Of a stretch of 64,000 nucleotides of DNA, positions 59,593-64,000 are shown one piece after another. The position numbers and the translations under genes are program-made. Below the pieces are notes generated by a model. The model saw only the letters and a program-made list of their open reading frames with translations. It made no database searches and had not been told where the DNA came from. Numbering within the stretch: position 1 is the first letter of the stretch; each line of letters starts with the position of its first letter. Source of the stretch: Ideonella paludis. Its GTDB lineage: Bacteria > Pseudomonadota > Gammaproteobacteria > Burkholderiales > Burkholderiaceae_C. The DNA lies in contig NZ_JAGQDG010000004.1 of NCBI RefSeq assembly GCF_018069865.1, forward strand, positions 540,631-604,630, read 5' to 3'.

Positions 59593-59605
59593 GGTCACTT
59601 TGACC
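59593..59605. promoter_or_regulatory. NorR-type binding site C
   Basis: GGTCACTTTGACC, again GGTCA-N3-TGACC, 24 bases from site B and about 42 bases upstream of the sigma-54 promoter. Confidence 0.8.
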
Positions 59606-59646
59606 CAAATCAGCGCTAAGTGTTTGAAGACCCTGTCCGGTCAGGC

Positions 59647-59661
59647 TGGCACGGTGCATGC
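59647..59661 (+). promoter_or_regulatory. Sigma-54 promoter of ytfE
   Basis: TGGCAC (59647-59652), five bases, ATGC (59658-59661), with exactly 10 bases between the GG and GC. This matches the -24/-12 consensus TGGCAC-N5-TTGC apart from one T to A. Transcription would start about 59673, and the ATG is at 59702 with GGAG upstream. Confidence 0.85.
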
Positions 59662-59701
59662 GTAGAGCAGATTCACTCTTTTCCCACTTTGGAGATTGCA
59701 C

Positions 59702-60427
59702 ATGACCACCCCTCAGTTCCTCGACCGCTCCTTGGGCGACCTGGCCCGCAGCATCCCTGGCGCCACGGCCGTGTTTCACCAACACGATCTTGATTTCTGT
59801 TGCGGTGGTAAGAAAACGCTGCGCGACGCTTTGGCTCCCCTAGCCCTGGATCCCGAAATCGTGACCTTGGCGCTCACACAATTACTTGACCAGCCCGGCG
59901 CGATAGAGCGTGACTGGCGCGACGCCACTGCGCCCGAATTGATTGCGCACCTTCTGGAGCGGTACCACGAGCGTCATCGTCAGCAACTGCCTGAACTGAT
60001 CCGCCTTTCTCGCAGGGTAGAGACCGTCCATGGTGACCGTCCCGAATGCCCCCATGGCTTGGCCAGTCACTTGGAGACCATGCTCCAAGAGTTGGAAAGT
60101 CATATGCAAAAGGAAGAGCAGATTCTGTTTCCACTCTTGCAGAAGGGCGTGCCGCCGCAGGGGCTGCCTCCTGTGGCCATGATGCGCTTCGAGCATGATC
60201 AACATGGCGAAGCTCTGGCCCGCATGGTGGCTTTGGCCCATGGCTTGGTGCAACCACGCGGCGCGTGCAACACCTGGCGGGCCTTGCTGACGGGCCTCGT
60301 GACCCTGAAACAAGACCTAATGCAGCACATCCACCTCGAAAACAATGTCTTGTTCGAGGGGCTGAATCAGACAGCCGAGGCACCAGCCAGTGCCTGCGCC
60401 TGCACGGCGCACGCCCAAGCAGCATGA
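59702..60427 (+). CDS. ytfE: Iron-sulfur cluster repair di-iron protein YtfE/RIC
   Basis: A 241-residue di-iron hemerythrin-like protein that repairs Fe-S clusters damaged by NO and oxidative stress. N-terminal ScdA-type segment TAVFHQHDLDFCCGGKKTLRDA, then hemerythrin residues in LLERYHERHRQQLPELIRLS, HMQKEEQILFPLL, MMRFEHDQHGEALARM and HIHLENNVLFEGL. The C-terminus has a CACTAH Cys/His tail. It is under NorR/sigma-54 control. The next gene overlaps its stop by four bases. Confidence 0.95.
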   Translation: MTTPQFLDRSLGDLARSIPGATAVFHQHDLDFCCGGKKTLRDALAPLALDPEIVTLALTQLLDQPGAIERDWRDATAPELIAHLLERYHERHRQQLPELIRLSRRVETVHGDRPECPHGLASHLETMLQELESHMQKEEQILFPLLQKGVPPQGLPPVAMMRFEHDQHGEALARMVALAHGLVQPRGACNTWRALLTGLVTLKQDLMQHIHLENNVLFEGLNQTAEAPASACACTAHAQAA

Positions 60428-60666
60428 CAAACCTCATGGGGTCTGGGCGCAAGCCCTTTCCCCTCTGCCCGCCACATCCTGAGCGCCTCTGCTGGGGCTG
60501 CGACCTCTACTGCCCAGCGGGGCAGCTGAGGTGCGGCAATGGCTCGGAGCGAACTCAGCACCCCATTGAATCCTTTGGCCCTGACTGGGCCAGTTGGGGC
60601 TTAGCTCCCTCGGGCAATGGGCCTGCCAGTGGCCAGATCGATCACACCTGCTCCGCCAAGGGATAG
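60424..60666 (+). CDS. DUF3079 family protein
   Basis: An 80-residue protein. The core KPFPLCPPHPERLCWGCDLYCPAGQLRCGNGSERTQHPIESFGPDW is the DUF3079 pattern, with several Cys residues that could bind a metal. Translation is coupled to ytfE by an ATGA overlap, so it is very likely NO-induced. Its 3' end overlaps the convergent hemerythrin gene by 25 bases. Function unknown. Confidence 0.82.
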   Translation: MTNLMGSGRKPFPLCPPHPERLCWGCDLYCPAGQLRCGNGSERTQHPIESFGPDWASWGLAPSGNGPASGQIDHTCSAKG

Positions 60667-61052
60667 AGTTCCTGGTTCTCGCGACGAACTCTTTCGTGCA
60701 AAGCCTGAAAGACGGTATTGGCATCAGCCTTGAAGGCATCTTGGTTGTCAACAATCAGCTTGCCATAGGCCCACTTCTGGGTGAAGGCGCCATAGACCTT
60801 GGCCAAGTCGCCCATCTCTGACTGAAATTGTCGGGCGGTCTCGGCGGGTGCTGAGGCTGACTGCCGCATCAGGGCGGGGTAAAGCACCGCGTCTTCTGCG
60901 TTGAGATGCAGCTTGATCTTGGCGCTGAGCTGATGCAGGTGCTCCACGATACGGTCAGCGTTTTGCGCCAAGCCCTGCTGCACCAGCAGGCGAAGGTCGG
61001 CAATACCTTTGGCAATCACTTGATGATCGGCTTTGAAGCGTGAGATGTCCAT
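60642..61052 (-). CDS. Hemerythrin-domain protein
   Basis: A 136-residue hemerythrin-type four-helix protein. His/Glu ligands are in FKADHQVIAKGIADL, LSAKIKLHLNAEDAVLYPALM and ERVRRENQELYPLAEQV. It could bind oxygen or NO or store iron. It is convergent with the DUF3079 gene and divergent from narK1. The start at 61052 leaves out a longer poorly matching N-terminus. Confidence 0.87.
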   Translation of the reverse strand: MDISRFKADHQVIAKGIADLRLLVQQGLAQNADRIVEHLHQLSAKIKLHLNAEDAVLYPALMRQSASAPAETARQFQSEMGDLAKVYGAFTQKWAYGKLIVDNQDAFKADANTVFQALHERVRRENQELYPLAEQV

Positions 61053-61124
61053 GGGGCGCCTTTCAAATTGAAGAACGGTGTGATCGGCTGAACCTTTGTC
61101 AGCTTGAGGCTGCGGACCCCGGAG

Positions 61125-61140
61125 TAGTTCTTCAGAACTA
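61125..61140. repeat. Inverted repeat upstream of narK1
   Basis: TAGTTCT (61125-61131), two bases, AGAACTA (61134-61140): perfect 7-bp arms about 110 bases upstream of the narK1 start. It does not match the FNR consensus. It could be a binding site for a dimeric regulator. Confidence 0.55.
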
Positions 61141-61249
61141 TGTCCGTCAAGACACCATCGTTCTAACGCATCAGCCACCCTGACGCTTAGCGGTATGGTG
61201 ATCGGACAGTGGATTCGCGACAGTAGGGGTGTTCTTCAAGAGACACACC

Positions 61250-62530
61250 ATGTCCACTTCCACTCCGCTTCCTCCCAAGGCCTGGTCGGTGCTGATCGTC
61301 AGCACCCTGGCCTTCACCGTCTGCTTCATGGTCTGGATGATGTTCGGCGTCATCGGCATTCCGCTGAAGAAGACGCTGGGCCTGAATGCCACCGAGTTCG
61401 GCCTGCTCACCGCCACGCCCGTGTTGACGGGCTCACTCATCCGCGTGCCCTTGGGCATCTGGACCGATAAGTACGGCGGACGCATTGTGATGGCCGTATT
61501 GATGGCGGCCACCATCCCCGCCATTTGGATGATGAGCTACGCCACCCAGTATTGGCAGTTCCTAGTGATCGGCCTGTTTGTGGGCTTGGCCGGGGGAAGC
61601 TTCTCGGTGGGCACGCCTTATGTGGCTCGCTGGTTTCCTAAAAACAGGCAGGGCATGGCCATGGGGGTTTATGGCGCGGGCAACTCGGGCTCGGCGGTCA
61701 ACAAGTTTGTCGCCCCGGCCTTGCTGGTGGCCTTTGGCTGGACCGCCGTGCCGCAGGTCTATGCGGCCGTGATGCTGGGCACGTTGCTGGTTTTTTGGTT
61801 TGGTAGCGCCAGTGACCCATCGCACTTGGTTACCTCTAAGGCCAGCTTTGGTGAGCAGCTCAAGGCGCTGAAGGACCCCAAGGTGCTGAAGTACTGCCAG
61901 TACTACAGCATTGTGTTTGGCGGCTATGTGGCGCTGGCCCTGTGGATGGTGCAGTACTACGTGGGCGAGTATGGCCTGGACATCCGCTATGCCGCTTTGC
62001 TGGCGGCCTGCTTCTCGCTGCCCGGTGGGGTGCTGCGCGCCATTGGCGGTGTGTTGTCAGACAAGTTTGGCGCCCACAGCGTGACCTGGTGGGTGATGTG
62101 GGTGAGCTGGGTCTGCCTGTTCTTGCTGAGCTATCCGCAGACCGACTTCACCATCCTCACCGTCAACGGGCCGCAGACCTTTCACATCGGCCTGAATGTT
62201 TATGCCTTCACTGCCTTGATGTTCATCTTGGGCATCGCCTGGGCCTTCGGCAAAGCCAGCGTCTTCAAGTACATCAGCGACGACTACCCGCAGAACATCG
62301 GCGCCATCAGCGGCATCGTGGGCTTGGCGGGTGGCCTGGGTGGCTTTGTGTTGCCCATCTTGTTTGGCGTGCTGATGGACCTGACCGGCATCCGCTCCAG
62401 CGCTTTCATGCTGCTCTATGGCGTGGTCTGGGTCTCGCTCATCTGGATGTACTGGACGGAAGTCCGCCGCACCGAGGTGATGGGCGCCAAAGCCCCTGAA
62501 GCCCCGTTTTCGCGGTCGTTCGCGCGCTAA
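61250..62530 (+). CDS. narK1: Nitrate/nitrite transporter NarK1 (MFS)
   Basis: A 426-residue NarK-type permease with 12 helices. It starts MSTSTPLPPKAWSVLIVSTLAFTVCFMVWMMFGVIG and has the nitrate signature GLAGGSFSVGTPYVARWFPKNRQGMAMGVYGAGNSG, repeated in the second half as ISGIVGLAGGLGGFVLPILFG. It is the first of two tandem narK genes before narG. NarK1-type proteins are usually nitrate:proton symporters. Confidence 0.93.
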   Translation: MSTSTPLPPKAWSVLIVSTLAFTVCFMVWMMFGVIGIPLKKTLGLNATEFGLLTATPVLTGSLIRVPLGIWTDKYGGRIVMAVLMAATIPAIWMMSYATQYWQFLVIGLFVGLAGGSFSVGTPYVARWFPKNRQGMAMGVYGAGNSGSAVNKFVAPALLVAFGWTAVPQVYAAVMLGTLLVFWFGSASDPSHLVTSKASFGEQLKALKDPKVLKYCQYYSIVFGGYVALALWMVQYYVGEYGLDIRYAALLAACFSLPGGVLRAIGGVLSDKFGAHSVTWWVMWVSWVCLFLLSYPQTDFTILTVNGPQTFHIGLNVYAFTALMFILGIAWAFGKASVFKYISDDYPQNIGAISGIVGLAGGLGGFVLPILFGVLMDLTGIRSSAFMLLYGVVWVSLIWMYWTEVRRTEVMGAKAPEAPFSRSFAR

Positions 62531-62595
62531 CGCGCTTTCTCTCCTTCTCTACGCGCGTTCGACCGCACCTCTCTCTTTCTTCATAGGAGCCCCTC

Positions 62596-63963
62596 ATGGC
62601 ATCCGTCATTGCTCACTGGAACCCGGAGGACAAAAGCCTCTGGGACCGCAGCGGCCACAGCGTGGCCACCCGCAACCTCTGGCTCTCCATCCCGGCCTTG
62701 ACCCTGGCCTTCGCGGTCTGGATGGTTTGGTCGGTGGTGGTGGTCAACCTGCCCAATGTGGGCTTCAAGTACAGCACCAACCAGCTCTTCTGGCTGGCGG
62801 CCTTGCCCGCGCTGTGCGGTGCCACGCTGCGCATCTTTTACTCGTTTGCCGTGCCCATATTTGGCGGCCGCCGGTGGACAGCTTTGTCCACCGCCAGTCT
62901 GCTGCTGCCGGCCCTGGGCATTGGCTTTGCGGTGCAAGACCCCAACACCTCTTATGAGGTGATGGTGCTGCTGGCCTTGCTGTGCGGCCTAGGCGGCGGC
63001 AACTTTGCCAGCTCCATGGCCAACATTAGCTTCTTCTACCCCAAGGCGCAAAAGGGCTATGCCTTGGGCATGAACGCGGGCCTGGGTAACTTGGGCGTAT
63101 CGCTGGTGCAATTCGTGGTGCCCTTGGTCATCACCGCCGGGGTGTTTGGGGCGCTGGGCGGCGAGCCTGCGCAGAGCGCCAAAGGCCCGCTGTGGTTGCA
63201 AAACGCGGGCTTCATCTGGGTGCCTTTCATTGCGCTGTCTGCATTGGCAGCGTGGTTTGGCATGAACGATCTGGCCGAGGCCAAGGCCTCATTTGCCGAC
63301 CAGGCGGTGATCTTCAAGCGCAAGCACAACTGGCTGATGTGCTGGCTCTACCTGGGCACCTTCGGCAGCTTCATCGGCTACTCGGCCGGCTTCCCGCTGC
63401 TGATCAAAAGCCAGTTCCCCGGCATCAATGCGCTGCAGTACGCCTGGCTGGGCCCGCTGGTCGGGGCACTGTCGCGGCCCCTGGGTGGCTGGCTCTCTGA
63501 CAAGTTGGGCGGGGCACGCGTGACCTTCTGGAATTTTGTGGCCATGGCCCTGGGCGTGCTGGCCGTGCTGCACTACCTGCCACAGGCCGGCCAGGGTGGC
63601 GACTTCATGGGCTTTCTGGTGGCGTTTATGGCCTTGTTCGCCTTCGCGGGGATTGGCAATGGCAGCACCTTTCGCATGATCCCGGTCATCTTTTTAACCG
63701 AGCGCCAGCGCGCCGCCGGGCCCAGCCCTGCCGCCCGCGAACAAGCGGTGAAGGACGCCAACAAAGAGGCGGCTGCGGTGCTGGGCTTTAGCTCCGCCAT
63801 CGGTGCCTATGGCGGCTTTTTCATCCCCAAGAGCTACGGCACCTCCATCGCCCTGACGGGCGGCCCCGACGGTGCGCTCTATGCCTTCATCGTGTTCTAC
63901 CTCAGCTGCATGGCCATCACCTGGTGGTGCTACAGCCGCAAGAACGCCCCCATGCCTTGCTGA
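62596..63963 (+). CDS. narK2: Nitrate/nitrite transporter NarK2 (MFS)
   Basis: A 455-residue second NarK permease. N-terminal NLWLSIPALTLAFAVWMVWSVVVVNLPNVGF is typical of NarK2; the nitrate signatures are GLGGGNFASSMANISFFYPKAQKGYALGMNAGLGN and GIGNGSTFRMIPVIF. It usually acts as nitrate/nitrite antiporter. GGAG lies 7-8 bases before the ATG, with 65 bases between narK1 and narK2. In some relatives the two are fused. Confidence 0.93.
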   Translation: MASVIAHWNPEDKSLWDRSGHSVATRNLWLSIPALTLAFAVWMVWSVVVVNLPNVGFKYSTNQLFWLAALPALCGATLRIFYSFAVPIFGGRRWTALSTASLLLPALGIGFAVQDPNTSYEVMVLLALLCGLGGGNFASSMANISFFYPKAQKGYALGMNAGLGNLGVSLVQFVVPLVITAGVFGALGGEPAQSAKGPLWLQNAGFIWVPFIALSALAAWFGMNDLAEAKASFADQAVIFKRKHNWLMCWLYLGTFGSFIGYSAGFPLLIKSQFPGINALQYAWLGPLVGALSRPLGGWLSDKLGGARVTFWNFVAMALGVLAVLHYLPQAGQGGDFMGFLVAFMALFAFAGIGNGSTFRMIPVIFLTERQRAAGPSPAAREQAVKDANKEAAAVLGFSSAIGAYGGFFIPKSYGTSIALTGGPDGALYAFIVFYLSCMAITWWCYSRKNAPMPC

Positions 63964-63978
63964 CCTCAAAGGTTTGAC

Positions 63979-64000
63979 ATGTCCCATTTTCTCGATCGAC
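63979..64000 (+). CDS. narG: Nitrate reductase alpha subunit NarG, first codons (cut by window edge)
   Basis: Only seven codons are visible: MSHFLDR, the invariant start of NarG, 15 bases after the narK2 stop. The rest lies outside the window. The call rests on this short match and the narK1-narK2 context, so confidence is moderate. Confidence 0.75.

Noticed and set aside
61053..61249. FNR box before narK1
   Set aside because: I found no TTGAT-N4-ATCAA match in the region between hemerythrin and narK1, so oxygen control cannot be claimed from sequence.

Overview
This window looks like about 64 kb of a betaproteobacterial chromosome, most likely order Burkholderiales and near the Comamonadaceae. 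The basis is the overall high GC and several gene neighbourhoods familiar from that group: fmdB-DUF502-aspS, ubiE/ubiJ/ubiB, DUF721-M23-secA-argJ, sspB/sspA-petCBA and hisIE-HIT-tatABC. Placement is by recognition of protein families only.

Layout. 0-12.6 kb is a run of minus-strand housekeeping genes: aspS start, DUF502, fmdB, a sodium:solute symporter, ubiB, ubiJ, a small exported protein, galE, ubiE, DUF971, a HIT protein and a 1314-residue FAD/Fe-S dehydrogenase. 12.9-17.9 kb is a plus-strand ugpBAECQ operon for glycerol-3-phosphate and glycerophosphodiester uptake. An MFS exporter follows, then a five-gene bactofilin cluster (19.7-22.0 kb), then argJ. 23.4-29.9 kb is an accessory island of uneven GC. 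It holds a clostripain-family (C11) cysteine peptidase, a divergent TPR/winged-helix regulator, a 53-residue double-glycine-leader peptide with a repeated W-E-x-F-P-F-V core, a lipoprotein and a run of small ORFs. 29.9-49.9 kb returns to housekeeping: GNAT, secA, M23 peptidase, DciA-like protein, tRNA-Thr, sspB/sspA, the bc1 complex, mscL, pdxA, a Nif3-like protein, a Deg protease, tatABC, hisE/hisI, a Nudix hydrolase, DUF815, slmA-like, a HAD nucleotidase and argB. Next come a CusF-like protein and a secreted subtilase.

52.0-52.9 kb holds the 3' half of a CAU tRNA with no 5' half, plus direct and inverted repeats, which reads as the footprint of an integrative element. 53.7-57.4 kb is an apparent sulfide/persulfide-response operon: an ArsR-rhodanese fusion with its own operator and a probably leaderless transcript, an ETHE1-like MBL protein, an MFS transporter and a sterol desaturase-like protein. 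57.6-64.0 kb is nitrogen-oxide metabolism: NorR, three NorR-type sites and a sigma-54 promoter ahead of the di-iron repair protein YtfE, a coupled DUF3079 protein, a hemerythrin, narK1, narK2 and the first codons of narG. The organism therefore probably respires nitrate and senses nitric oxide.

The best candidate for an undescribed system is the 23.4-28.9 kb island: peptidase, TPR/wHTH regulator and a RiPP- or bacteriocin-like GG peptide that is too short for most gene callers. The functional link between these parts is inference from proximity.
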